Below, one piece after another: positions 10,480 through 22,129 of a stretch of DNA of 64,000 nucleotides. The position numbers and the translations under genes are program-made. Origin of the DNA: Neoechinorhynchus agilis (taxonomy: Eukaryota > Acanthocephala); NCBI GenBank assembly GCA_051530055.1, contig CM121341.1:11036001-11100000 (forward strand), read 5' to 3'. Each line of letters begins with the position of its first letter. Positions within the stretch are counted from its first letter, which is position 1. The notes under the pieces are model-generated. The model searched no databases, was not told the DNA's origin, and saw nothing but the letters and a program-made list of their open reading frames with translations.

Positions 10480-10615
10480 CAGGGCGAAATATATAAAAAT
10501 GATTTAATATTTCGTCCTCTAAGTAGGACTGTGAGGATTAAACAATTAAACAATTCTGAAGAAATTTCACGCGTAGAAGACGAAATATTAAATAATTTTT
10601 CTTTATTTCGCCCTG
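10480..10615. mobile_element. MITE-like hairpin element, 136 bp
   Basis: Ends are inverted repeats of about 40 bp starting CAGGGCGAAATA; the inner part of each arm reads TTATTTAATATTTCGTC. No coding content. Fragments of the same arm (GAGGACGAAATAAAG, TATTTCGTCCTC) occur in the first large SMARCC intron near 16254 and 17090-17140. Confidence 0.75.
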
Positions 10616-10883
10616 ACTAAAACTTTCTATGGATAGCATCTTTACAATTTTATTTATCAGCAGTAATCACCTAAACATTGCTCTTTAAACATTAGCGATT
10701 AAAACCGTGCCGTCTACAAGGAAAATTTTTATCTAAACGGTCCAGTACACAAATCAATTGTGAATTCGATTAAGTGTTATTTTTGAAATTTTTTCTGGGT
10801 GGACATCAAGGCATACAATTTAATTCTTTGCCCTGAAAATGAACAAAACGGTTCTCGACTAGTCGATTAGTGCTCATGTTCGC

Positions 10884-11267
10884 TTATATGCGGCCATCCA
10901 TCGTTCGGATGACACTGACGAGCCCATCGACAATACCTGCAGTTCCTAAAAGTACAGCCTTTTCGTCTAATCGGCCTGGTCGTTGTTGGTCGACAACCGC
11001 AACTTGTTCTGATTTTGCTTCGACTGGAGGCTTAAACTCCTCTGTAGTGTTGGTCGTTTCACTGGCGACGCTTTCATCGCCAAAGTTCATCAGAGTTTGA
11101 CGCCTGATCAAAAAGTCATTGAGTAAATCACTGATTACAGTTAGAAACTCATTGAAAGGTACGTTTGGGTTTGAAAGGGTGGAAATTCTTTGCTCGATCA
11201 TCGTTCGGTCCATCGGTAAAGATTCAACATTAGCGAAGAGGACAATTAAAAGAAAAATCTTTATCAT
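10884..11267 (-). CDS. Small predicted secreted protein, unrecognised
   Basis: Single-exon ORF of 127 residues from an ATG at 11267. The N-terminus MIKIFLLIVLFANVESLP is a textbook signal peptide with a likely cleavage after the Ser/Leu near residue 17. The mature part is acidic and polar: a helical-looking stretch (NVPFNEFLTVISDLLNDF) near residues 35-55, a Thr/Glu-rich linker, and a hydrophobic Gly/Val segment (LLGTAGIVDGLVSVIRTM) near the end. It has no cysteine, so it is not a disulfide toxin or defensin. No family was recognised. It stands alone among repeats; absence of stops over 127 codons and the clear signal peptide are the case for it being real. Confidence 0.6.
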   Translation of the reverse strand: MIKIFLLIVLFANVESLPMDRTMIEQRISTLSNPNVPFNEFLTVISDLLNDFLIRRQTLMNFGDESVASETTNTTEEFKPPVEAKSEQVAVVDQQRPGRLDEKAVLLGTAGIVDGLVSVIRTMDGRI

Positions 11268-13277
11268 TTTTGTTTATTGAAAACACCGACAGCGGATTGT
11301 ATACAGAAAACGCAAAAATGGATTGTTGATGTTCAATGCGGCATTTTCACTCATTGTGGCGCAAACACAATCGTCACAAACGGCGAGTTGTTATATTTTC
11401 AAGTAGCAACAATGAAATGTACATTATAAAAGAGCATTATCTCAAGAACATCGTAGAATAAACATTCGACCGTATTCATTGGGATCGGCTTTTAACCAAA
11501 CAGCTCGACAATAAAATCCATGGAAATCCGTGTAGTTTTCATGGGTTGCCTAATCAACCTAAAGTACCCCACAGAAGTTCGTTTTGATCTTTGAATACGT
11601 CATTGTAAAAATTGAAGGCTTTATGTAGAGTTTAAAAAAAGTAATGAGATCAGCAAAATGTATTCTAGTACTACTAATTTATTGTGCTCTACGATTTACT
11701 GGAACGCTTAGAAATAAACAAAGAAAAACAAAATGACGTGATGGAAACGTCGATGGCTTCATACGTAGAAGGTTAAAGTCATGTAACAAGACAAATGCCC
11801 AATCATAGATCAATGTGTAGATTTTAAGTAATCATTAGCCATGAAAACATAAAAAAGAATTAATTCGTGCCTCCATCCGTCGCTCTACATTTTCCAACAT
11901 CTTGCCATTGAGACAATTGGTATCGGAAATGGTTAGCCGCAATAACAAACGATTTTTATCAGAAAATCAGTTGTGCGATTCGGTTGTTGGTTGTCATTTA
12001 GGTCAAAATTTGGTTGGAATTTTACAGCCGGATGTCCTTCCTGACGCCAACCCTATTCCTTTTTCAGTCGGGCTCGGGACCGTCCTTGGACCGCAACCTT
12101 TCGAGAGAGGGAGAAAAATGCGTGAGCGAGAAGTGCGATTCGTGCCCTCTTGGTAATGGAGGATAAAGATGTTCTTCCGTTCGCATCGGAACTTTGAGCG
12201 CTCGAAATTGTAACTTCTAAAATGTTTTCTCCGAATGACATAATGTGGCGAGAAGCTTCCCTGATTTCGTTAAATTGCTATTTCAAAAAGCCGTCATGAT
12301 TGGTGCGGAAAATCGTCTGATACGCATTTTTTATGGAAAAATGGATAAAATCAACACGTCCTTCAGAAAAATCGTGATTCTTCCCTAGAATAAGAGATTG
12401 TGGTGATAATAATCCAACGGATAGAAAATATTTTATTGAGATATTTCGCGAGGCGGATAACTTACAGGTCATCCAAAAATAATTTAGATGCTTTGTATTT
12501 TTTTTGAAAAAAAAATTTATTCTACAAAATTTTATAACCACAAAACATTTAATTCGCTCACACCGCGGGCACCATATGGATGTTCATGGCGCTTCCCCGT
12601 TGCACAGCGAGAACGAAATTCAAGGAACGCTTTTGGTCTGCAGTTTTTACCTAAAGTTTTGTTTAGTTAGGATTCCTCAGAAATATCTCAATAAAATAAT
12701 TTCCATCCGGATATTATGATCATCTCGCCTCTTATTCCACGGAAGTATCGCGATTCACAGTTGATTTTCCTCCACAATAAATTCATAAGATTTACAACAA
12801 ACAACCAAAATGCCTCTCAACCTTACCACCACAATTTCTACCACATATCGCCCCTTCTCAACTCGTAATCCCAATTCGTTTCATCCTCCTTCGACCTCGC
12901 TTTCCATAATACCCAATCTTATCGGATATCGAGACCCGAAATCAACCTGAGGAAAAACCGAACCTAGCAAATTCTCCTCGACGCAAATGACTATCAACTT
13001 TTTCCCACTCGACCGGACCGGTAATCCACTCCAAAATCAACAACTACATTCATTTATCATACCAGAACTCGATTGTTCGCGACTTCGAGCGTTCACGAGG
13101 ACTTAATAAAACGTGTTATTATTATCGCGGGAGTTCTATAATCCCTAGGGATTTTCCCTTTTTGCGCAATTAACGTTCTTATACTCTGCACGTTTAATAA
13201 AAAGATCAATTTACACGCGCACGCTCACAGCCGTACTACCTGAGTGCATAAGCTCCACTCGTCGTCGTCTTGTGCTC
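11268..13277. other. Intergenic, repeat-rich, no supported gene
   Basis: Holds diverged dispersed repeats: 11880-11960 (shared with 9020-9160), 12026-12085 (shared with 5345-5400), 12400-12480 (palindromic element ends AACGGATAGAAAATATTT, shared with 32885-32990), 12575-12625 (piece of the LINE tail seen at 48530) and 12770-13060 (similar to 33040-33120, 42170-42310 and 63680-63800). Confidence 0.6.
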
Positions 13278-13666
<389 letters not shown>

Positions 13667-13841
13667 TTAGATAGCTTTTGGTAGGGGGACGGAACGGGAA
13701 CGTTTACTTTACAAAAGGGAAGAGGTATTTAGAGCGACTGGTCATACTTATTAGAAGCCTTGTTTCAAAGATTCTTCTAATAAACACTTGACAAAATGTC
13801 ACACACTCTCTCGCTCACACAGTATCCGTTTCTCTTTTGAT

Positions 13842-16800
13842 CTATTGCTGCATGGCGTACTGTTGTTGCTGTTGTTGTGGTGGTGGTGGCGGCGGTGGCA
13901 CGGGGTCTGCTGTGGTAGCGATGGAACCGCCGGCTAACATCGAGGGAGAGGAGGAGGGATTCGCAGCAGTGGACGCCATGTATTGGCTCATCATGGGTGG
14001 TGGATTGGGTAGTTGAGTAGGAACTAAATTATTAGCTAAGTGTTAGACTATACTAGGGGTGTTGTGTTTTAGCAAACGCACACACAGCGCCTACTTACCA
14101 CTTTGAGCAGATTCTTCATTCTGTCCTGGATCCATGTAATGCTGCGGAGTTGCTTGTGGCACTTGATTTTGGCTACCAACCATCATAGATGGATCCATCT
14201 GCTGACCAAGCAAATGTGGGTGAACCTGTTGTTGCTGCTGCTGCTGTTGCGGTGGTGGTGGCTGGTGATGGTGCATCATTTGAGGTTGTTGCATCTGCAT
14301 TCGAATCATTTGGTGGTGGTGAGCAGCAGCGGCGGCGGGATCCACCATCGCATTCCCTGGATACAACATCGGTTGCTGCGGTGGCTGCGATTGGTCCATC
14401 ATCATCGATTGTTGTGGTGGTCCGTAAGGAACTTGTTGCATCATTGATGCATTAATCATGTAAGACGAAGGCGCATTGGTCGCACTCGCGTTTCGTTGTC
14501 GTAGTTCATTAAGACGAGCCATCTCAGATATTGACCGCTGACGTTCAATCAGAATATCCTCACGGATATCATTCAGTAGCTCACGTTCGGAGTCCACAAT
14601 GTCCTCATAATCGTCTAATTGCTTCAGTTTCTGCTCGGTACGAACCATCAGATTATCAATCAATTTAGCAAGTTCCGCGTCACATGCCTTATAAGCCTCA
14701 TCAAGGTTACGTTTTGCTCGAGCTGCAGTCATTGACAATGCAATTGCTGCAGACATTCTTACGCTCCATTCTGTGTGATTCATATGGGTAGAATATATGT
14801 TAGTGTTCGGAAGTGTGCATTCTGAAGCCGATAGGCACCGTCGTCGTCTACATGGTTCCGGCTTAATATCCTCATCTACGTCCATGGGTTCTGGCTGATC
14901 ATCGCACTCCATCGCATTGTCTTCTTTTTTTCCTCTGTCAATCGTGAAATGTCCAAATCTGAAAGACCGCACTTTCGATAATCAATACCATTGTTTCGTT
15001 GGTATTCCTGCCACACGTAATCCGCATGAGCTTTTACCTTGTCAGATTCAATATTTACACCGTTGTTTTGTTCTTTTAAGCGAACCATCTCTTTGACCGC
15101 TGCTTCACATGCGGCTCGTGCGACTCGAGGATCTACGGCCCCTGCTAGAATTGCAACCGTCTTCATTATCGGATTACCCATATCAGACAGAACTAGCAGC
15201 CTTGAAATTAAATCCTCGTCGTCTTTTTCTCCAAAAGCAGGATCATTAGCAGGAAGTTGAATGAATTTTAAAATGCAATCAGCTGCACTGCGTGTACCAA
15301 CCGATTCTGAAATTCGGCCCCAATCGTCCCTATACTTTTCAACGCCTTCCAAGAGTGCAAATATTTCTCGCTTCGTCCATGTCTTGTCCACATAAGGTTT
15401 CCTCATTGATGAATGAACTTCACTCATATCCTCGTCTTCACCTGAGTCCCCCATTCCATTCTCAGTCTTTACGGACGTGAATTCCATTGGAGGATTAAAC
15501 GGAGGTAGAACCACTAGTCCGGTAGGAGTGTGCGATAGAGTTGGTACGTTGTTCGTACATGGAGGACCTAAAGGAACTGGCCTTTTGTCAGGATCGATTT
15601 GGTAGTTAATAATCCCCCATTGTTCAAGGAAAGCATGAATCCTCAACAATCCGCAAGTGTCTGCCATTAGGTTCCGACGACACGCTGTGGCTGTAAGGTA
15701 AGTGCTTGGATTCGTCCGATAAGTGTCCACCATGAAATTCCTGTACGTAATGTATAACTCAGGAGTTTTTGAGCAGTCTTTTGGGTTATCCTTGAAAAAC
15801 TCAGGTAGAGCTCGTTTTTCGATGTCATGAATACTGTTGTAGTCGAACCAGGACGCATAACTTGGAAGAACTACTGCGTATTCCATTCCTGCTCTACGAG
15901 GTGGAGACTGCGGGGTGGACATACTCCCGTTTTGCTGGTTTGTAAGAGCAGTGGCGTCATCCGCATTGGGGAAACTTTGTCGGGTGGACATGTCGTCCAA
16001 TATTCGGTGGCTACTTGACCGGCTCACTGTGTTTTCCATTTCATTTGATTTGGGAACGGTGACAGCTCTAGTAATTGACTTCTGAAGAACTGTTAATTTC
16101 ACTGATCGGTGCTGTTTGGTTTTGTATTCGACAAGTCCACTTGATGAAAACTAAAACAGAGGGCATAGGACGTTGATAAAAAAATAGATCCGAATTGACA
16201 TTATACAATTTTAAAACTCAACTAAAATAAAATATCATCGTTAATTTTTGTGATGAGGACGAAATAAAGAAAATAATTTTATGTTGTTATTTCGGTCGCT
16301 TATGAACACCCGAGAGGAGGGATCTTGTTAAAGACGAATTTATACATTTCGACTGATTGGATCAGAGTCATTTTATCAATTCAATCTAAAAAATTTCATA
16401 GGAATTTGTCACAAACACACGACATGATTGTTTTCGTTTTGACTTAAGAATCCGGGATCGTCTCCCTGGGTGTCCAACCACCCAAATACAATCCTCAATA
16501 TCAAATAAATTTTCTTAGTTTTGCCACAGCCAAAGAAGATTTAAATTTTTATTAATTTATTTCCCCGGTATTTCACGTTGGATAATTCCGATAGTTTCCG
16601 AAGGTTTGTCATTGCTCACATATTAAAAAACTTACAAGCAATGACTGAAGAGGCGAGGTTACCTCCTTCGAAATATTTCCCCAATAAATCAAATATCACG
16701 CCATGGGGATTATCTTCACCAAAAGTATACTTTGATTATTCCGAAGGATTTTCTCTGTCGATAAAATAATTTTATTTTTGAAGTCTGACCAGCTGGTAAC

Positions 16801-18294
16801 TTTTTTATTAAGTATTTATGTGTGGCTTTTTTCATGGCGGATAATTTCATTGCTTGGGCACAAAGCTAAACCGATCTCTTGCACCAGGGGAGCAAATAAA
16901 ATCAAACTTAATGTCCTGCTTAACCATACGCGCTAATGAGTTTCGTTCATCCCTTCGGATTCTCAGATACATCCAGGAGGCGGGTATGCGCTTCCCTGAA
17001 CCTGATCGGTGGGCTATGTGCCCAAGCAATGAAATTATCCGCCATGAAAAAGGCCACACATAGAAACTTAAAATAATTTTAGCTTGAAATTTCGTCCTCG
17101 AGCTACAACAAAAAGATTTTTCCCATTTCTTATTTCGTCCTCGTCAAAAGTGTTTTCGTGGTGGTGTTAAAATCCGTTTTAACGAGTTATTTTGAAAAAA
17201 AGTTTGTTTCTGATCGAATACGTAACAGAGTCATGTTTCGTTGTTGCTAGAGGTTCGATTGATGCTTATCAAAGCTACACGCGCGTCTCCGACTCTTAGA
17301 GACACATACGCACAGAGGGAACCACAATCAGAAAGTGCATGAGAATTCGTGTGTGTGTGTTGCATGCACCCTTAGAGAAGCGGAAAGGAAGTTGCCACAC
17401 GCAACGCGCGCACACACATCTCCTTTTCGTCGTCGTCGTCGTCGACAAAGCCTCTCCCGAATGCTCACCTTCTTTTCGTCGATCTCATAGTCTTCGTCGT
17501 TCATCCACTCATTGCACCGATCCGAATCAATGACCCAATTAGCACTAACATGCCAGGTTCCATCGTTGTCGCAATCAGTCACAACTCCCATCCATCGCTT
17601 GGATGATCCCACGCTCACCCATGCGTCCTTCGAATCCGGTTTAAACGGAAAATGCAACAAATACTTGTCTTCAAGTATCCGAACCGGTCTGAACATCACT
17701 GATGACGTAGGCACTGACGGAGTAGTGCTCACAACAGGGTAAACAATGTGATCAGCATCTTCCTCACTGTGCACAACGACGCCTTCGTGTTTTTCAATGA
17801 GCATCTCAATCCTGGCACGCGTGTCCGAATCAACTTCGGGTCGTATGAAACAATTATCACAACGAATCTCTCCGTCTCAAAGAAGCAGGAGGAAGATTCG
17901 TTGATGTGGGCAAGCAAATGCAATTGTGCTGCTTTAAGTGACGTCTTATCTGAGAACAAATGATCGCATGGTCGCTGAGGTTAGTAGGCCCACCCGTGTA
18001 TCCGTGGGACAATAACGTCTCCAAAATACAATGTAGAGCGCCGTTTCGCCTGAAATCCATAAAACATTCCATGTTTATCCGCGTTGGCAGGCTATCCAAG
18101 TCGAGCTTCGACGCCTCATCTTGTGCCCTATGAAAATCAATCACGATACTGGACAAATGATGCGCTGACACCGATTCGCGTTGATCTTTTAAATATCCAC
18201 TGATCTTGTCCAATTGTGCAAGACCGCTGGGCATTGTGAAGAAGTCGTACCTTGCATCACAGGTGACGTCATCGAATGTGCGCGCAGGAGGCAT
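13842..18294 (-). CDS. SMARCC: SWI/SNF core subunit SMARCC1/2 (BAF155/170, SWI3; C. elegans SWSN-1 family)
   Basis: Scaffold of the SWI/SNF chromatin remodeller. Exons: 18294-17943, 17875-17469, 16150-14099, 14023-13842; about 997 codons in all if the frame switch below is allowed. N-terminal SMARCC region: MECFMDFR..GALHCIL, then the chromo/BRCT-like segment ending CNEWMNDEDYEID. SWIRM domain: PSYASWFDYNSIHDIEKR. SANT domain: KTWTKREIFALLEGVEKYRD. Then a region with DPRVARAACEAAVKEM, a leucine-rich coiled coil and a Gln/Pro/Met-rich tail ending in poly-Pro and poly-Gln (exon 4). Inside exon 3 the frame shifts by -1 at A7 (14925-14931), where the perfect heptamer A AAA AAG lies in the zero frame. 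Simple homopolymer miscount is the likeliest cause. A pyrimidine-AG site precedes the ATG. The exon 1/2 junction (donor GTCACT) is the weakest. Confidence 0.9.
16254..17146. repeat. Repeats filling the 1.3-kb SMARCC intron
   Basis: The intron 16151-17468 holds arm fragments of the CAGGGCGAAATA element (16254, 17090-17140), a half copy of the TTTATTTCCCCGGTATTTCACG palindromic element at 16540-16615, and a fragment of the AGGTTACCTCCTTCGAAATATTT family at 16630-16730. Simple GT and GTC runs lie at 17349-17360 and 17430-17445. Confidence 0.6.
16825..17062 (-). mobile_element. SINE copy with inverted ends, lacking the tRNA-like head
   Basis: The body matches the SINE at 9772 (AACGAAACTCATTAGCGCG on the minus strand), but the tRNA-like half is replaced by an inverted copy of the 3' end: GCCTTTTTCATGGCGGATAA at one end is mirrored at the other, together with the TGGGCACA and CGATC segments. 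The copy can therefore fold into a hairpin. Confidence 0.65.
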
Positions 18295-18299
18295 TTCTT

Positions 18300-19400
18300 A
18301 AATCAAGGGACAAAGGTGTGTGTGTCAGAGCGAGAGTCTAGCGCTTTCTTTCGAAGCGGTGGATCGCGGACCACTGCACGTACGTGGAAGAATCGATTAA
18401 GGCTTCAAAAAATGTATATGGTGACGTCACTTTCTTGTACGAGCGGTCAATAGTTTACACAATTCGACTTGTTCGACAAGGCTGCACATGCGGTCGTGAA
18501 AATTTACAATAAATCAATTAATATCGCGGGGTGGTTAAGAGAAAAGTTGCGCCACCGGTCATAACCTTTTAAAAACTTACAAGCAATGACTGATGAATCG
18601 AGGTTACCTCCTTCGAAATATCTCAAATAAATGGCGGGTGGTAAATAATGTTTGTTGCACTTGGCATATCGCGATACAAAATGGCATGTCTGGAAGGAGA
18701 GGTGGTAATGATCTTTCATCCATTTCTTTAAGTGATCGTTACTATAACGCCCTTTTAAAATATTTATTGATCAAATAAGCCAATTTAGCAAACTGATTCG
18801 AACTTTCGATATCGATTGCTTGGGTAAGCGTTCTTTTGCGCACGATTAAAGTTTGATGAAAATTCCAAGCAGATATCTCATGAACACTCAGTGACGTATG
18901 TTTCTTTTTCTGGAAAAGAAACATGCAACCGGTTGAAGACTTCTAAGCAATAAGTCTAATCATATAACCCGCGAGACATTTACAGAATTCGCTTTTTTTG
19001 GAAAAAGGCATTGTAAAAATTGACCACGACGTTTTTATTGCCTTTTGATCTTTGCAGCGCTTCGTCTTTAGGGTAAAAAAATATCAAATATCGCCCACTT
19101 TTGTTAAATCATTTAAGAAGCTCTTTTTTGTAGTAGTATTAAACAATTTAAAGAAACGTTTTTAAAATTTTAGGGTTTTTAAGAATTAAACTCGATTTAC
19201 GTGACTTTCAAAAAAAATCTTCATATTGATCGCCTAATTTGGTTCGAATTTAATAATAGTCGAACTAGATCGGCTCAGGGCAATATTATTAATTTTCCTG
19301 AAAAAGATCACGTTTTCAGTTACCTTTTTGATAGTTTTGCCATCACTCTGATTTAATTTTGGTCTTCAGTGAGCTGTCACCACCCCGAGAATTAAACATT
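18300..19400. other. Upstream region of SMARCC and spacer, no gene seen
   Basis: A fragment of the TTACAAGCAATGACTGA / GAGGTTACCTCCTTCGAAA repeat family lies at 18570-18640. Near 18935-18990 a piece of the GAAGACTTCTAAGCAATAAG family is seen. Otherwise AT-rich and unstructured. Confidence 0.55.
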
Positions 19401-20016
19401 AATTATTGAATTAAATATTTCGGAACTTGAGTTCCCTCTTCAGTATTGAGTGTGCTGTGTGATTAGTGGTTTATAGTGTTGCGTCGATTAGGGTGCCCGA
19501 GTGCGTCATGTCCGTGGGAAGTAATCCGATTTCCCCCCAACGAGCTTGTGTAGGGTGGAGGTTCGATGTTGGGATAGGAAGGCTCCAGTTGCCTTTGTTT
19601 CCTTCCATCTTGTTTGCCATCTCAATACAGATGGCTCCCTTAATAATCCGTCTTTGCCAATTGTTTTCGCGGTGTAATATTTTTGCCTCGGTAAAGTCGA
19701 TTTTGTGGTCGTGCTCCAATGCGTGGTTAAATACAGCCGAGGAGGTGTCCATTTTCAGTAAGTTGTATTGGTGCTGTTTAAGGCGTGTTTTAAGCCCTTG
19801 TTTCGTCTGTCCGAACGACAGAAGTTGTGGGCATCTTGGGTTTGCGTTTAAATACACCACACAATTTGGGGGCTGCGGGAAAGTAGGGGATGATTTGTTT
19901 TTGGGCCTTCCTCAGTGCGTGTGTCAACATGTTTGTTGATTTGGAGTCCACATATGTGCTTTTGACGTATTTAGGGGTTATTGTTCCGGACGTCGGAGTT
20001 GGGATGGTTTCCGAAG
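19400..20016 (-). mobile_element. Penelope-like element fragment with GIY-YIG endonuclease domain
   Basis: The minus-strand ORF 19860-19471 (129 aa) is the C-terminal GIY-YIG nuclease of a Penelope-like retroelement: FGQTKQGLKTRLKQH (family YIGQT..GLKTRLKEH), then VFNHALEHDHKIDFTEAKIL and NWQRRIIKGAICIE. Upstream, in another frame, 20010-19865 reads TITPKYVKSTYVD and MLTHALRKAQKQIIPYF, the connector between RT and nuclease, so one frameshift lies near 19865. The RT itself is missing; the fragment abuts a palindromic element at 20056. Downstream of the ORF, at 19443-19418, is CTGAAGA-hairpin-CGAAA, resembling a hammerhead core of the type known from Penelope-like terminal repeats. Confidence 0.75.
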
Positions 20017-20055
20017 ACCAAAATTAAATTCCCCCCGAATGTAATTCTCCAAGAA

Positions 20056-20224
20056 CTCTGATTTAAATTCACTAATTTATTTCCCCTTCGCCAAGGTTTG
20101 TCATTGCAAATTAATCTAATCGACTTTATCTGAATTAGATTAATTTACAATGACGAACCTTGATAATGTCGGAATTATCCAACGTGAAATATCGGAGAAA
20201 TAAATTAGTGAATTTAGATCAGAG
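20056..20224. mobile_element. Palindromic (hairpin) element
   Basis: Arms begin CTCTGATTTAAATTCACTAA and are mirrored at the right end; the inner arm TCATTGnAAATTAATCTAAT turns around a 13-nt centre near 20125. The right arm carries an extra ~25 nt (GAATTATCCAACGTGAAATA) that also exists in the half copy at 16560-16600, so the left arm here has lost it. Non-coding. Confidence 0.7.
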
Positions 20225-20414
20225 GGTTGGCAAAACTAAGAAAAGGAAAGTATATTTTCCCCCGAAGATAATAATCCAAGACATCGTTTTCAGTTATATT
20301 CACTCGTTAGACGGATGCAATGGGATTTTTCTGCTTGCAGATTTACGTTCGCGACCTGGTTTTTCTGTTTCCCTAAAAAGGAAAAAATAAGCCGAGTAAA
20401 AATGTCGATATAAT

Positions 20415-20548
20415 TATTGTTTAAGTCTTCACCCGGTAAATAATTTTTTATTAAATACGTTTTGCGAACCTCCTCGGGTTCATCATCGGTTCTAAAATAC
20501 AAGTGGTTTTAATAAAAAAATATTTGTCGGGTGAAGACCTAAACAATA
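20415..20548. mobile_element. Hairpin element with GTCTTCACCCG ends
   Basis: Inverted ends of about 45 bp: TATTGTTTAAGTCTTCACCC at left is mirrored by GGGTGAAGACCTAAACAATA at right, with AT-rich inner arms (TTTTTTATTAAA). The centre holds GCGAACCTCCTCGGGTTCATC. A second copy lies at 34766-34879; pieces occur at 51930-52000 and 52190-52250. Confidence 0.7.
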
Positions 20549-20559
20549 AGTCTAACCTA

Positions 20560-22100
20560 GTAAGGGGTGTTCTAAAAAACAATGAATCAATATAATCGGC
20601 TTGTCAGTAAACATTAAAGAATTGACAATTACGGTTGAAAAGTTAAGAGAATTACATTGTGTACCGTTTCGGACCTAAACCATAAAATGCAAATTTCAAA
20701 TGAAGCTTTCCGATCACGAAATCGGCTTATTGACAACAATTGTCGTTACCTGTCGTTTGGATCCACCACAAAAATTGTGTTTGTGCGTCATCGACCAAAA
20801 CATTTCATGGCGGTCATCATCGACTGCCTCAAATTCGAAGATTCGCCAGGGTTTTCGTTCACGTGTTCTTGAATGTGAGCGCAATCCAATTTAGGCTCGA
20901 AACGTTCTCAGATATTTGGGGGGGCGATGTTCCTGGTCTTTTAGCCGAATTCTCATTTATTTTATCGCTTTCCGTTCATAAAATAACAGGAGATAAAGAA
21001 ACTAAGCCCCTTGGAGTGTTACCGAGATTTGATCGCGTGAACTTAGTTCTTGGCCGGAGGTCCGCGTGGTTGATTGGAAAAACTAGAAGTTGAGACCATA
21101 ATGTAAGGATTGCCGCAACAGTTACCGGAGCACCGGTGTGTCGCGGTCCACCACCGAGGACTTTTTACTGGCGGCTCTTTTGCCCATTAATATTCAGGGT
21201 TCCTAACAGTTGGGTAACCGTAGCGCCGATTGCTCAAAACCGGCACAGCTCTGCTATATAGTCCCCAACTTTAATGTTACCCAAGTGCCACTGAGAAGAA
21301 TCGAGGTTGGTATTCTCCATAAAGCGGAATTCAAATAAAATGTAAAATCGAATTGAAATCGCGATTTGTAATAGAAAAATGATTTTCTTGGGTTTTCCAT
21401 TGGAGTGTTCTACTGGTGCGTTGTAGTGTGTTACCAATTTTGAGCACATTTCATGGACCATAAAATCTAAAGGAAGCAATCGCCATGAATTTAGCGATGT
21501 TAGCGAATAAATATGTGCAAAAATGTTAGTTTTTGAGAATCTGAAATAACATTGGAACACCCTATTTTGATTTATAACGGCATAAATTCGCGTCCTTTGT
21601 TTCTCCTCAGGCGCGGTTGTTACCTACGTTTTTCAGAGTGAACTCTGTGAACTCGTTAAAAACGCAATTGAAATGAACAGGCGACTCTGCAACGATTTCT
21701 TATTTTCATACTGAGATTCAAATAAAGACAAAATTTAAGAGTACGCGAGTGTTCTCGGCTGGAGATTAATTTTTTTTAAGATAGAGAAGTTTAAATTGAG
21801 AATTGTATCATACATTGATTTGAGCAGATATTACCGGTTGCATTGTAAATCTACAACATTGTTCCGTGGCAGCAATAAGATCTTAATGAGCTTTCTTTAA
21901 GAACGCAATTTAAATTTATTACGTAATTTTCTTCTAAGTTTGACAGTTGCTGTTTGAACCGTTCTTCAGTGTTTAATTCCTCAGATATTCAGGATAGATG
22001 CTCATCGGATTTAGGACGATTCTCGGCAAATAATTGTTTCGATAAAAATAAATTGCTCGTGGTATCGAATATTGTAGTGGCCTTACGAATTGAAATGTTT
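20560..22100. other. Intergenic, no supported gene
   Basis: A short repeat CGGCTTGTCAGTAAACATTA (20598-20620) recurs at 10362, 23520 and inside the palindrome at 48330 and 48440. ORFs of 60-117 codons here are not gene-like. 21125-21240 is somewhat GC-richer but unrecognised. Confidence 0.5.
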
Positions 22101-22129
22101 TTCGCTCATAGATTCTAGTCTACAAAAGA

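Noticed and set aside
10435-10620. 61-codon ORF as a small gene
   Set aside because: It lies almost wholly inside the palindromic element 10480-10615.
11902-12241. Opposed ORFs of 84 and 62 codons
   Set aside because: They overlap a dispersed repeat shared with 5345-5400 and show no protein features.
14940-14980. A 14-nt GT-AG intron (GTGCGGTCTTTCAG) to explain the SMARCC frame switch
   Set aside because: It would restore the frame but is far below any known animal intron length; the A7 tract is the simpler place.
17328-17468. Arg-rich extension of SMARCC exon 2
   Set aside because: It is read-through past a good GTGAGC donor; the next exon at 16150 joins in phase.
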